Positions 31,145 through 41,200 of a DNA stretch of 64,000 nt are shown one piece after another. This DNA comes from Fulvia fulva. Lineage: Eukaryota; Ascomycota; Dothideomycetes; Mycosphaerellales; Mycosphaerellaceae. The notes beneath the pieces are model-generated. The model worked only from the letters and a program-made list of their open reading frames with translations. It made no database searches and was not told where the DNA came from. Made by a program: the position numbers and the translations under genes. The stretch lies in the NCBI RefSeq assembly GCF_020509005.1, contig NC_063012.1, forward strand, positions 1,674,001 to 1,738,000, given 5' to 3'. How positions within the stretch are numbered: position 1 is the stretch's first letter; every line of letters starts with the position of its first letter.

Positions 31145-32371
31145 TCACAATTCGTCTCTGCCAGCATGCTCGTCCCTGCCCACGCTCCGCCGTACTGCAG
31201 GCTGCACATCGTCGAAGTAGCCTTCAAGCTCCAACCACTCGGCGACAAAGGCAAGCGTGAGCATGGCCCAATCTTCCACCGTATCCAAGTCTAAATGTTC
31301 GCCATCGTCTTGGATGGTATGCCATACGGTCGGAAATGGCGCAGTGATGATGTGCAAGATCTCAACACCACGAGCCATGAATGGGACATGGTCATCTTCG
31401 ACGTAGCCTCCCGACCATCGGTCTGTATCTTTCTTCCCGCCTTCGTGAAGAAACATTGGCTCCTTCGCCCGCTCTTCCGCCCGCTTGCTGGGGTGGTTTG
31501 GAGAGCTTTTGAACATGCCTGCTGCCCTGAGGCGCGTCTCTGCTTCTGCCATCTTCTGATACGCCCAATGCGTTGTCTTGAAGTATGAAGGAACCTTGGG
31601 ATCTTTCGAGCCGAGCAGGTCCAGAAGAACGAACAGCTCAATGGTCCTCAACGGGGACTCGAACACACCTCCTCCATAACCAAACATGGTCGTCTCCCAC
31701 TCTGCTGCCAGACTCCTCGCGCCATAGAGCGAGTCAGTGTGTGTCCACGTGTGGAAGGCCTCCTCGCCGTCCAACAGGAGGATCTGCACGCCCTGGTGTC
31801 CCTCTAGATCATCATCCGTGTTCCCCGCGGCGGACATGGCGTTCCACTTTGCCGTCAAGGCAGCATCGATGGATCTTGCGGCATGCAGGAGCATAGCACA
31901 CGGCGCAGCGGAATCGGTGGCTCCAATGAAGCCCTCCGGAGTCAGCTTGCTGTCGTAGTGAGCAACCAGCGACAGCCTCCCCACGTCCCCATCACCTTTC
32001 GTCCAAGGCGGATCTCGGTTCGCGATCAGATTGACAAAGGGCACTTGGTCGCCATTGCTGGTGGGCGTGGTCGAGGACGAGTTCTGGAAGGAGAGCTTCC
32101 ATTCGGGCAGATTGTCGTTGAAGAAGTCGGCAAAGTGCTGCAGAACGGCGCGGGAGCCTTCTGTGCCGGGGACACGGGTGCGCAGGATCGGCGCGAGCAG
32201 TTTGCCCGTGTTGATGTCGAAGTCGTGGCCGGGCGTGGGCAGTGCACGCAGCGTGTCGTCGGAGAGAGTCGAGTAGGCGTGCACACCGATGCACGTTTCG
32301 CGGAGGACTGCTGGCGGCGGCAGCAGCAGCAGCGGCGGCGGCAGCAGCAGCAGTTGGCTGAGGAGCTTCAT
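31145..32371 (-). CDS. Secreted glutaminyl-peptide cyclotransferase (M28 family)
   Basis: Single exon, 408 residues. The signal peptide MKLLSQLLLLPPPLLLLPPP is unusually built from Leu/Pro repeats. The catalytic fold follows: LSLVAHYDSKLTPEGFIGAT with zinc-ligand Asp in GATDSAAPCAML, the Glu pair in LLLDGEEAF, the Asp/His region EDDHVPFMARGVEILHI and the last zinc His in FPTVWHTIQDDGEHLD. The HYDSK ... GATDSA ... WHT..D pattern is that of glutaminyl cyclases, which turn N-terminal Gln into pyroglutamate in the secretory pathway. Family M28 aminopeptidase is the alternative, but the wording of these motifs favours cyclotransferase. Starts at the first ATG, directly before the signal peptide. 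Confidence 0.85.
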   Translation of the reverse strand: MKLLSQLLLLPPPLLLLPPPAVLRETCIGVHAYSTLSDDTLRALPTPGHDFDINTGKLLAPILRTRVPGTEGSRAVLQHFADFFNDNLPEWKLSFQNSSSTTPTSNGDQVPFVNLIANRDPPWTKGDGDVGRLSLVAHYDSKLTPEGFIGATDSAAPCAMLLHAARSIDAALTAKWNAMSAAGNTDDDLEGHQGVQILLLDGEEAFHTWTHTDSLYGARSLAAEWETTMFGYGGGVFESPLRTIELFVLLDLLGSKDPKVPSYFKTTHWAYQKMAEAETRLRAAGMFKSSPNHPSKRAEERAKEPMFLHEGGKKDTDRWSGGYVEDDHVPFMARGVEILHIITAPFPTVWHTIQDDGEHLDLDTVEDWAMLTLAFVAEWLELEGYFDDVQPAVRRSVGRDEHAGRDEL

Positions 32372-32526
32372 GGTCGTGTGCCGTTATCTTCGCAGTGTCA
32401 TGGTAGGGGTGTACTGTATGTCTACTACTACATGGACTGTGCGGGCTGCAGCATGTCTCGGCGTTGCGACCACGGGTCTTCCTGTTTCAACACTTGCAAG
32501 TTCATCAGCAGCATGTGAAGACAGCA
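32372..32526. promoter_or_regulatory. Short divergent promoter
   Basis: Only 155 bases separate the divergent start codons of the glutaminyl cyclase (32371) and the mitochondrial membrane protein (32527), so both promoters must share this interval or overlap the genes. No clear TATA box seen. Confidence 0.45.
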
Positions 32527-33483
32527 ATGCTGCGCGTTCTGCGTCAGCGCGCGCTCTGCCATCCGCCCACCTCATGGACTGCCGTGCGCAGTCCTGCCAG
32601 GCTCAGCTGTGCTATCCGAAATGGATATCCACACGTTGGCAGGCGTCCTGGATCGCCCATCACTCGTACTGGGCAGCTGGGTCGCAGCCAAAGCAGTGTA
32701 GGCAAAACGCCAGCTGAAGGTAGGCAGTCATGCATGTACATATTCCGAATCTACCTGTGTGCTAACCATGACCCAGTCTTCAAGTACCCCGAATGGCTCA
32801 ATGTCTACCGTCTCAGCTCTGCGGCCACCCTGTGCGTCGGCTTCACTCGCGTCTGCACCCTCGTCGTCTTTGGCGTGGGCGCCATCATCTACGCTCCTGC
32901 CATCGCCTTCTCGCCCCATCACTCCAACTGCTTGATCCCTGCCTGCATCGTCGCTTCAGCAGTGCCCATGGTAGCCGTCATCTTCACAAGTGGTCCATCC
33001 GTCATGTCCATCAGAGTGCAGCTCCCACCACACGCTCGCCGCTCCAGAGAAGGCCTCCTAAAGTTCGCCAACAACCTTCCGCCCCGAACCATACTCCGAC
33101 TTGAGTCGATGAAGCTGATCCCGTGGCCGACCCAGACCGATGTGGTGTTTGCAGACCTGACGAGGCACCGACCCAGCTGGAAGGGAGGGCTTTCGAATTT
33201 GGAGAACACTCCAGTTACTACCCAGGGAAACGAAAGGGAGGGCACTTTCTTCGCTCAACTGATACGAAGGTTGCTCGGCAGGTACTACGTGCAAAGAGAT
33301 CAGAAGAAGGACAGGAGCTCGGCACCAGGGCTATGGGAGAAGATGTGGGAACAGATACCAGAACACAATATCACACCCGGGAACGTACGGACACGTAGGA
33401 TGGTCTCCAAGTCAGCCAAACCACTGACAAAGCTGGAGCCTCTGCCACCTGTTCGTCGGATCAAGTCCAAGAACAAGCCTTGA
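32527..33483 (+). CDS. Mitochondrial two-helix membrane protein, TMEM70/TMEM186-like layout
   Basis: Exons 32527-32719 and 32777-33483; the 57-nt intron (gtaggc ... gctaac ... cag) has no stop and a length divisible by three, so the unspliced frame is also open. The spliced product has 299 residues. The start MLRVLRQRALCHPPTS is basic and mitochondrial-like. Two hydrophobic helices (VCTLVVFGVGAIIYAPAIAF and LIPACIVASAVPMVAVIFT) are joined by a short loop, followed by a basic matrix-type domain (SREGLLKFANNLPPRT). This two-helix hairpin plus soluble tail resembles TMEM70/TMEM186-type assembly factors, but the identity is not certain. Terminates in a Lys/Pro-rich tail. Confidence 0.68.
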   Translation: MLRVLRQRALCHPPTSWTAVRSPARLSCAIRNGYPHVGRRPGSPITRTGQLGRSQSSVGKTPAEGRQSCMYIFRIYLCANHDPVFKYPEWLNVYRLSSAATLCVGFTRVCTLVVFGVGAIIYAPAIAFSPHHSNCLIPACIVASAVPMVAVIFTSGPSVMSIRVQLPPHARRSREGLLKFANNLPPRTILRLESMKLIPWPTQTDVVFADLTRHRPSWKGGLSNLENTPVTTQGNEREGTFFAQLIRRLLGRYYVQRDQKKDRSSAPGLWEKMWEQIPEHNITPGNVRTRRMVSKSAKPLTKLEPLPPVRRIKSKNKP

Positions 33484-33962
33484 GGTCAATCGCCAAGGGT
33501 GGTCTGGGCAAGATTGTGTCTGCAGCAAGAGTAGCAACGGGAGGGCCTCGCATAGGATACAACTGCATTGCAGAGGAGCCTCACTGCATTCGATGCGAGC
33601 TTCCACTGCACATGTGCATCGCTCGGGGTACATGTCGCTGATGCGACTGCTTGATGAGCCACCTGGAGCCGACACGCAGCCACGAACATGCCACGCATCT
33701 CTTTGTTCGACGCGTAACGAAGCCAAGAGGCTGTGCCAACACCCTTGAAGGACGAGCTGTGGAGGCCGACCCTTTCCAGCATAGTGCATGCATGAACGCT
33801 CGGCACTGTGACGTACCCCAATGCTCAGAACACTGAACTCAACCTCGCACGCGAGCTCCAGCACCTTTCTCGAGCGGTCAATACACTCTACGCTCTCAAT
33901 CATCCTCTCACCACCCTCCTGAAGCTGTAGCATACCATCCAGAACTCGTCCCAGCAAGCACC
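33484..33962. other. Intergenic, nothing recognised
   Basis: About 480 bases between two plus-strand genes. C/T-rich runs from 33860 to 33960 precede the next start and are probably its core promoter. Confidence 0.4.
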
Positions 33963-34604
33963 ATGTCGCTAACACAAGCAATCGGCGAACTGGCCAATGT
34001 AAGTCACCACCAAGAGCTCCCACCGCACGGCTGTACCTGAAGCTTATGCACAATCAAAGCCATACCACGCCTATGTCTTCGGCACTGCCTTCTGGTACTT
34101 CCTACGTGGTATGGTCCGAGTCATCGACCCAGCAACAGTCTGCGGCTGGTTCAGACCACCAATCGACGGACTTCCAACACCCAACGGTCAGATCTCCTAG
34201 CTGTCCAAACCTGCTTATGGCATGCATACTAACAAACCCCAGACCTCGAACTCTACACAACTCGCACCGACGCCTTCTCCCTGCTCGCCCTAGCCGCGAC
34301 CCTCCTCGCCATCGCCGACGCCGTCGCCCTCCCATCCCAGTACGTCGGCTCCACCCTCGTAAACGACGCCCCGCCGAAGTCGAAGAAACCGTATGCGCGC
34401 GCGATTGTTGTTATTACGATCTTGCATCACGTTGCGACGGGTGTAGGCGCGTATCCGCATTGGAGTCGGGAGAGTCATAATACTGTGGCTATGGAGATTG
34501 GAGTGTGGGGGAATGTGTTCTTTACTGTGTTGGGAGTTGCTGCGTTGCAGTGGGGGTTGAGGGATAGTGGGGCTTTTAGTTTGGGGGGAAAGAAGAGGGC
34601 GTAG
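33963..34604 (+). CDS. Four-helix membrane protein, unrecognised
   Basis: Exons 33963-33998, 34060-34186 and 34243-34604 (introns 61 and 56 nt) encode 174 residues. The 36-nt first exon (MSLTQAIGELAN) continues with PYHAYVFGTAFWYFLRGMVR, a first helix, then RPPIDGLPTPNDLELYTTRT, a second helix (AFSLLALAATLLAIADAVAL), a third (AIVVITILHHVATGVGAYPH) and a fourth (VFFTVLGVAALQWG), ending in a Lys tail (GKKRA) that could be an ER-retrieval signal. It has the size of ER proteins such as Erg28 but does not match its sequence. Codon use in the third exon drifts to G-rich, T-rich triplets near the stop, unlike its neighbours. Confidence 0.7.
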
Positions 34605-34768
34605 GAGATGGGGTTGGTGAGAGGTGGGGGGATGGTATGATGAGATGAGATGTGGATGTGATGTTGGGTATGAGGTAGGTTTGGAAGTCTCGTTGGTATG
34701 GGATCATGATGTACATTCTATACGTTCCCAAGCTATATGCAAGGCCACGACGTCCCTTTCACCACATT

Positions 34769-36859
34769 CTATTCCCTCACCTTCAAATGATACACCCCCA
34801 TCTGCCCCTCCGTCATCCTCGTCGGACTCCCCACCAACACATCCTCTCCCCTCCCACTCTTAGGAAACGCAATCACATCCCTAACCGACTCCCTCCCCAA
34901 CATAACCGCCACAAGCCTATCAAACCCCAACGCAAGCCCCGCATGCGGCGGACACCCCGCCCGCAAGACTTCCAATAAATGCGCAAAATCATTGACACGC
35001 TCGGCACTCATTTTCAGAATATCCCGCATGATGAACTCCTGCATGGCAGCATTATGGATTCTTCTGCTCCCGCCGCCGAGCTCGACGCCGTTGACGACGA
35101 GGTCGTAGTGCGCTGCTTTTACGCGTAAGGGCGCGTGAAGGAGGAGGTCAATGTCGGCAGGGGTGGCGGGGGAGGTGAAGGGGTGGTGGGTCGATGAGAT
35201 GCCGGCGGCGCCGCCTTGGCCGGGAGTATCGTCTTCGATGGGTGAGAAGAGGGGGAAGTCGGTTATCCAGGTGAACGCGAAGCCCTTGGGCGCGGGGAGG
35301 AGGTTTTGCTTGATGGCTGCTTTGTGGAGAGCCAGGCGGAGATTGCCGATGGGTGTTGAGCCGCCGTGGAAGGGTTCGTTCGCGCGGGCTTGGTAGATGA
35401 CCAGGTCGCCTTCTTCTAGCTCGAGCATTTCTTCGAGTTGTTCGGCGGCTTCGAAGCCGAGGACTTGCATTCCGCCGAGGGGCTTGCGGGTGTCGAAGAT
35501 GAAGATGCCGGGTTGACCTTCGAGGTTTTGGAGGAAGGGCTGGGCTTCTGGAGAGTCCATGAAAGTGTTGAGGAATTTTCTGCTTTCGTGTGGTTCTGTT
35601 GCGATGGGGATCTTCATGACTTCGACGATTGGGTCGGTGAGTGGTCCGATCTTGAGGATTAGGTCTTGGGGTAGCATGTACTCGATCCGGCGGATCTCTG
35701 AGCCATAGCGCAAGTCTGGCTTGTCCGAGCCATATCTTGACATTGCTTCTTCGTAAGTTAGAGTGGGGAAACTCAGCTTGCTGGTGTCGTTGAAATCTGC
35801 CGTGTCAAAGCCATCCACCAGCTCGCGCCACAGACGCTTGATGACTGCCTCCACAACAAGCATCACATCTTCACCAGATGCAAACGCCATCTCAAGATCG
35901 ACTTGCGTGAACTCTGGCTGTCTATCAGCTCGCAAGTCTTCATCGCGGAAGCATTTTGCAATCTGCATGTATCGTGGCATGCCACTTGCCATGAGAATCT
36001 GCTTGTACTGCTGAGGGCTTTGAGGCAGAGCGTATGCCAACCCAGGAGCCCGTGTCGGTACAAGAAACTCTCTTGCACCTTCGGGCGTTGATTTGAAAAG
36101 CAATGGCGTCTCGATCTCTGCAAAGCTGTGGTTGCCGCAGAGTTCGTCTCGCACTATTCGCGCTGCTTTGCTGCGGAAGAAGAGGGCTTCGCGTATGCTA
36201 GGATCATTCCGGATCTGCAAATGTCGCTGCTCTGGCGGAAAGACTGTTTCCTTGGCCATGATGATGTCCTTGGGGAAAGCATTGAGCGGAGTGATCTTCT
36301 CAACTTTGATCTCAACATTCGTGACGCGGCCTTGGTCGATCATTGAGTCGTTCCCAGCTTTCGATGGCTTCGGTGCCTTGCGAGATACCACAGTGCCTGA
36401 GACTGCCACAGGAGTGTGTTCTTCGAGATTGCGTAGAAGTGCATGAGGGTTATTGCTGCCATCTACAGTACTTGACATCGCCGAGACCAGCTGGACTGTA
36501 GACGACAGCCGCATGTCGTGTAGCTCAGCGAATGTGAGCGTTTTCGATGCATCTCTGCGAGCTCCAACGTAGCCATGCAGGACGATTTGCTGGTTGGTCA
36601 AGCTGTCGCCATTTTGTGAGAGCGCCTGGAAGTCGCATGTGGCCTTAGGGAAATCGATCGTCTGCTTAAGAGCGTCCAGGGTAGTCGAATGGTCGGCAGT
36701 TGTTGATGAGCCCGCATAATGTCTTCTCGCGTCACCTGCTCGAGAGGCTGCGGGCCATTGAGCTTCGTTGACGCGTGCTCTGGCAACGCATCTCTGCAAG
36801 ACTTGCCATCTCGACAGAAGCTGTTTAGACGCAGTCTGACAACGACCACGTAACAGCAT
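34769..36859 (-). CDS. MSD1: Mitochondrial aspartyl-tRNA synthetase
   Basis: Single exon, 696 residues from the ATG at 36859. The start MLLRGRCQTASKQLLSRWQV is a basic presequence. An OB-fold anticodon-binding domain comes first (QQIVLHGYVGARRD), then the class II core: FFRSKAARIVRDELCGN (motif 1), RYMQIAKCFRDEDLRADRQP with FTQVDLEMAF (motif 2) and GLALGFDRLVAVMLG (motif 3). The GAD insertion typical of bacterial/mitochondrial AspRS lies between. It charges mitochondrial tRNA-Asp. The frame stays open upstream to 37006, but the extra part lacks targeting character. No intron needed. Confidence 0.92.
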   Translation of the reverse strand: MLLRGRCQTASKQLLSRWQVLQRCVARARVNEAQWPAASRAGDARRHYAGSSTTADHSTTLDALKQTIDFPKATCDFQALSQNGDSLTNQQIVLHGYVGARRDASKTLTFAELHDMRLSSTVQLVSAMSSTVDGSNNPHALLRNLEEHTPVAVSGTVVSRKAPKPSKAGNDSMIDQGRVTNVEIKVEKITPLNAFPKDIIMAKETVFPPEQRHLQIRNDPSIREALFFRSKAARIVRDELCGNHSFAEIETPLLFKSTPEGAREFLVPTRAPGLAYALPQSPQQYKQILMASGMPRYMQIAKCFRDEDLRADRQPEFTQVDLEMAFASGEDVMLVVEAVIKRLWRELVDGFDTADFNDTSKLSFPTLTYEEAMSRYGSDKPDLRYGSEIRRIEYMLPQDLILKIGPLTDPIVEVMKIPIATEPHESRKFLNTFMDSPEAQPFLQNLEGQPGIFIFDTRKPLGGMQVLGFEAAEQLEEMLELEEGDLVIYQARANEPFHGGSTPIGNLRLALHKAAIKQNLLPAPKGFAFTWITDFPLFSPIEDDTPGQGGAAGISSTHHPFTSPATPADIDLLLHAPLRVKAAHYDLVVNGVELGGGSRRIHNAAMQEFIMRDILKMSAERVNDFAHLLEVLRAGCPPHAGLALGFDRLVAVMLGRESVRDVIAFPKSGRGEDVLVGSPTRMTEGQMGVYHLKVRE

Positions 36860-37783
36860 GAAGCATTCGATGCACCGTCCCAAATTGATGCATCTTTGTT
36901 GGAAGTCAAAGCAAAGCGTGGTTGACCGATGACCTGGGTGCTGTCTGTGCATAATCGCGCTAGAGACGGCTTCGCGGCTCAACCCGCCTTCCGCAGCAAC
37001 ACTCAAAATCTTCGTTCGCGAGCTTCAGTCCTTCTTCCTCTTCTTCAATGACCCTCCTAGTCAAAATCATGTACGTACATTGCTTCCCACCGCGCGGAAT
37101 TGACACTGACACTGCGAACAGATGATGAAAGCCTAGCGTGTATCAGATGAACTGACTCCCAGGACACTGCTCAAGCTCTCCCTTCACCGGGCTCAAGGGC
37201 GAGGGTGGTTACTGGGAGCAGCATGATCTCTGCGTTCGGCACACACTCCTTGTTACCAAACGGACGCGAAGACGGCATCTCTGATCCACTTTTGACTGGA
37301 ACGAGGGTTATTAAAGGGTCGCATACAAGACCATCGTATTTTGCCAGATAGTTTTGACGTATCAAATTGGTGGCTATCTCGACTCAACTTTTTTCTTTCC
37401 ATTTTTGGTCCCGTCACCTTGCACCGCTTAAAGTACACAGCATGGGAAGCTCGAGTCACTTTAATCTCAGGCCTTCCAACGTTGATGCGGGATATTGGAA
37501 GACTACATTATCAACAAGTTGAGACGGCCACCACCATGCCGTCTTGACTGTAACAATAGTGTGACAACCCTTTGACATTTTGAGCGCGAGCTAGGTCTAG
37601 TCTCGCAACTATGCTGCCTGCTGTGCAGAGTACGCCTATTTACTCCGCTGACCTCTTGTAGACACCATGTCATTTCCTTAAAAGCGCTTGCCCTTCCCAA
37701 CCACGCCACATCGTCCCGTATCCTAGTCCACATTGTCTCTATCCAAGCTGCTGCACTACCAGCGTCGTGATCCGACTAATCTC
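36860..37783. other. Intergenic 0.9 kb
   Basis: Contains the MSD1 promoter and, near 37784, the 3' end of the next minus-strand gene. No open frame above 76 codons, no repeat and no tRNA-like structure noticed. Confidence 0.4.
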
Positions 37784-40061
37784 TCAACCTGATCCCTCGG
37801 ATGCGCTACCATGCCTGGAAAAGATACGCTTGATCCTCGCGCTGACGCTGCTACTGGTGCGGTGGCGACTCTCGTTCTGTGCAGCGCCACTAAGGTCACG
37901 AGAGACACGACTGCTTGCTGGACTTATGACGTTCTCATGACTTGGTCGTCCTGAGGCAAGCCCGCTGTCGCGTCGGGGAGGCGACATTTGAGACAGGCGG
38001 GTTTCCAAATCTTCCTTTTTGAAAGTCATTCCCGGCTCGACAGCTGGAGGAAGCGTGAAGTCGGCAATTACTGGCCGATCTTTCAATTTCGCATCACCGC
38101 CAGCTGAGACGTAGCGCTGCTGCATGGCTGGTCTAGGAGCAATGAAGTCCGGTAGAGGGAGTGCTTCTGGTGGTAGCACCGCCTCGCTTTGAGCAACTTG
38201 GTCTTGGATGCTGCTCTTCGCTCGAAGCACGGGTGATGGTGCGTCCACGGAATGGCGCAAGGTGCCGGCTCTGTCTGCGGTGCCGGGATGTTGTCCTAGT
38301 GGCGCCAGTACCGGCGTCTTGATATGAGAGGTGTCCCAGTCGCTGAATTCATTTTCGGGGCCACGGTGGCTGCCGTGTGCTGGGACTGGAAAGCTTTGCG
38401 TGTAGGAGGTGCTGGCCGCTGCTGGGACGATACGGCGAATAATGTTGCGAGCGTTGAGAGGTGAAGTCTTGTCATCGATAATGCTGTCAGACGGCGCAAG
38501 GGACCTCGATTCTTCCGTAGGACCAGCATCAAGGGCTGAACTCATGACGGCCGCCAACGGTGACGCTAAGGGCTTTGGTGGCAACCCATTGAACTTGGTG
38601 CTGTCGGGGGTGCATCCTGGAGATGGCTGGCTGAAGTTGGGGTATCTCTGACCAGAGTTGCGCCCGTAGAACGCCAGTGGATATGCATCTTTCTTGAAGG
38701 GCGCCACTGGTGGTGGAGGCACAACGTCTGGAACGTAAGCCAAGTCGCTCCTTGCTGTGTTGGAGCGCTGTCGATTCTTTCCCGGCCTCTCGGGACGCTC
38801 GATCTGTGCTGTGTGGACTGGTTGCACCGGCTGAAAATGTCCAGGTGATTGCTGCGCTGCAATTTGCATTTGCGCCATGTTGCTTGACACGGTCTCGAAA
38901 TTCCGATGCTGTGGTGATGGAGTACCAGCGTCGGCCTGATACACTGTATCTTCGTAATAGCGTCGAGGTGGCGGAGAGACGCTGGACTGACCGGGCGCAG
39001 CTTTACAAGAACATCGCTGCACCGCGAACTGACAGACTATGCTGCAGGCACACTGCTCGTCACAGAAGCATTGCGGTTCGTCCTCTGAGGCATACTGTCC
39101 GAAGTAGTCCGTCTCATGGTCCTGGTCTGCACGACGCACAGGCGGAGGCTGTGTCGATAGCGTGCCCCTGTTGTTCCTGTGCTGTGCGCAAGCTTGGCGC
39201 AATGACGGGACGTGGTTCTCACGAACGAAATCGAAGATGGCTGTCGGAGATAGAGATATGGGATCGAGTATGCCTTTGAATTTGTTGAGAACCTCCACTT
39301 GCTGCTTGGGAACCTGATTGTTCCACCACTGCTCAAAATTTGCGTTGAAGTTTTCGTCATGAGTGTGGTCAAGGTATTGCTGATTTAGCCTTTGTTTCCG
39401 CACCGCATGCTCTAATGGACCCAGTAGAGCCGCAGACATGAGTAGGCTCCAGATATCCTCCAGCTGAGTGGCGAAGTCCATCAGTGGGAGGGGGGCATTG
39501 TCTTCGGTTCCGTCTATGCCAAAGTGATGGAGCATCAGCTTGTTGTTTCCGCCGGACTCGGTGGCAAGCTCTCGTAGGACATCGTGGTATACAATGCGTA
39601 TCTCTGCAACCAGTACGAGATATAAGCTGTCCCATGAGGCGAAAGGTAGTTGGTGAGCTTTGTCAAAGCCTGTCATCCGCAGGGCGTGCCTCGGATCTGA
39701 TACATCGCGGCCGTGCAGCAAGCACAGCAACAAAGGTAGCATGCAATCGTCACTTTGCGCCTAATGGAGTCAGTCGTAGCGCACATAGCGCGGATTCTGG
39801 TGGACTTACTCTCGTGTGGAAATACTCGGACAGCTTCTCGTGCGTGTATATCGTAATTGCAGACATCCTCAGACACTGCTTGATGTCCGCCTCGCCTCGC
39901 GCGTGCTCTGGTAGGTCCTCCACCGCCTCCATCGCCGCCACCGGGGAAAGGGATTTGGAGAGACCTACTGGATACTGAAGCTGCACACCTCGTGCTGCAG
40001 ACGCTGATGGCATCTCGGATGTTCCTCCGCGAAAAGCGTGCTTTGGTGGTATCGATGGCAT
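37784..40061 (-). CDS. Large unrecognised protein with Cys-rich motif
   Basis: Exons 40061-39810 and 39760-37784, joined over a 49-nt intron (gtaagt ... ctgac ... ttag), encode 742 residues. Residues 1-290 are globular and helical (MSAITIYTHEKLSEYFHTR, DKAHQLPFASWDSLYLVLVA, LEDIWSLLMSAALLGPLEHA). Near residues ~295-318 lies a Cys cluster, CFCDEQCACSIVCQFAVQRC, with alternating C-x-C spacing. The remaining ~420 residues are disordered, Pro/Ser/Gln-rich and end in a basic stretch (SVSARIKRIFSRHGSASEGS). Such a folded-head, disordered-tail layout is common in fungal regulators, but I recognise no family and propose no function. Confidence 0.72.
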
Positions 40062-40770
40062 GTTGCGAGATCGTTCTGGGCGTAGTCAATGTCAAGTGTT
40101 GTGCATGCTTGAGTCGGGTGGTGCTGTCGTTTGTTGTGGCGGGTGAAGTATGGTCGAAGTCGCAAGAGAATTACGCTAGCGCTGATTGGTCACGCAAAGA
40201 AAGGTCAGGGGCCTTCTTCGTTCACTGAGAGCGCAGCAAACATCAGTGTGAATGCAGCGACTCGCTGTGAAGTCTGGACATTGAGCAGTGTCCCATCGCA
40301 ACATTCTTATCACAAGCATCTTCAGCGTACGTGCGCGTGACTAGTACTCGCAATCGCCAAGAGCATGTGACAGTTCTCGTGCTGCCATGTGTGGCCATTC
40401 TTTTGCTCCATCACAGAGCTGTACTGGCCATCCTCTGAGAGCATGAGCATCCCAGTGAGCGATGCTGTTCACTGCATGCATCACTCAACTTCCACTCGCT
40501 GGGTACTCGAGATCCCGGCCCTGGGGAAGAAGAGGCGAGTCTGCCATCAATGCTGAAGAGCTGGCTTCCATCTTGGTGCGGCAGTTTCGGCATCTCCACG
40601 CACCCTCTCTTTCCCTTTCTGTAGCGCGTTATAGGGCGCCAGAGTAATGCTGAGGGCTCTGCCAGAGTAATGCTGTGCCAGCTCCTGGAACAAGCCAATA
40701 TCTGCAAAGTATTGCCCGCGCGATCAGATCTCTGGCAAGCGCTACTGACTTCGCTTCACTGAGCCTAATC

Positions 40771-40841
40771 CTTTGCTCCAGCTACGGGGCAGCACTGCCA
40801 GGACTTTCTCGCCTCCATCGATCGGTGATGTTAGGAACGCG
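40771..40841. repeat. Imperfect direct repeat, copy A
   Basis: A 71-bp unit beginning CTTTGCTCCAGCTACGGGG and ending ATCGGTGATGTTAGGAACGC. It is repeated 80 bp further on as copy B with small indels. Confidence 0.8.
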
Positions 40842-40850
40842 AGTCTGATG

Positions 40851-40916
40851 CTTTGCTCCGGCTACGGGCAGCTCTGCGAGAAATTCTTCGCCTTGATCGG
40901 TGATGTTAGGAACGCG
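40851..40916. repeat. Imperfect direct repeat, copy B
   Basis: A 66-bp unit beginning CTTTGCTCCGGCTACGGGC and ending ATCGGTGATGTTAGGAACGC; the last 20 bp are identical to copy A. The middle differs, which suggests an old duplication or selected flanking motifs. Confidence 0.8.
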
Positions 40917-41200
40917 CCGGCGGCCAGAGGAGTCGACTACTGATCAATAATGGCTGCATACAAGCTAATGCTACATCTCATCCCCAGAATCGACGACTTA
41001 TCTTGACAAATTACAATACCACAGATTTCCAACCCAGTCGAGTGACCCTTAGCAGCGCAGTTTACAGACCGATCCTATTTCCGTTGTGGTCTTGGGGTAT
41101 CTGTTTGCTAGAGTCCTCCTCCACACGCCTTGAACGCCACGCTCATGGTTGCAAGAACAATTGTCATCAATATGTGCTTTGCAAATTTCCTCCTCCCCCA

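Larger units (their letters stand above)
40062..41200. other. Intergenic 1.1 kb with a direct repeat
   Basis: Promoter of the preceding gene on the left and 3' end of the RGS-LOV gene on the right. The middle carries the imperfect direct repeat listed separately. No supported reading frame. Confidence 0.4.

Noticed and set aside
33963..34604. Identification of the four-helix protein as Erg28
   Set aside because: Similar size and topology, but the Erg28 signature segments (ARTFGTWT, HF..EW) are absent.
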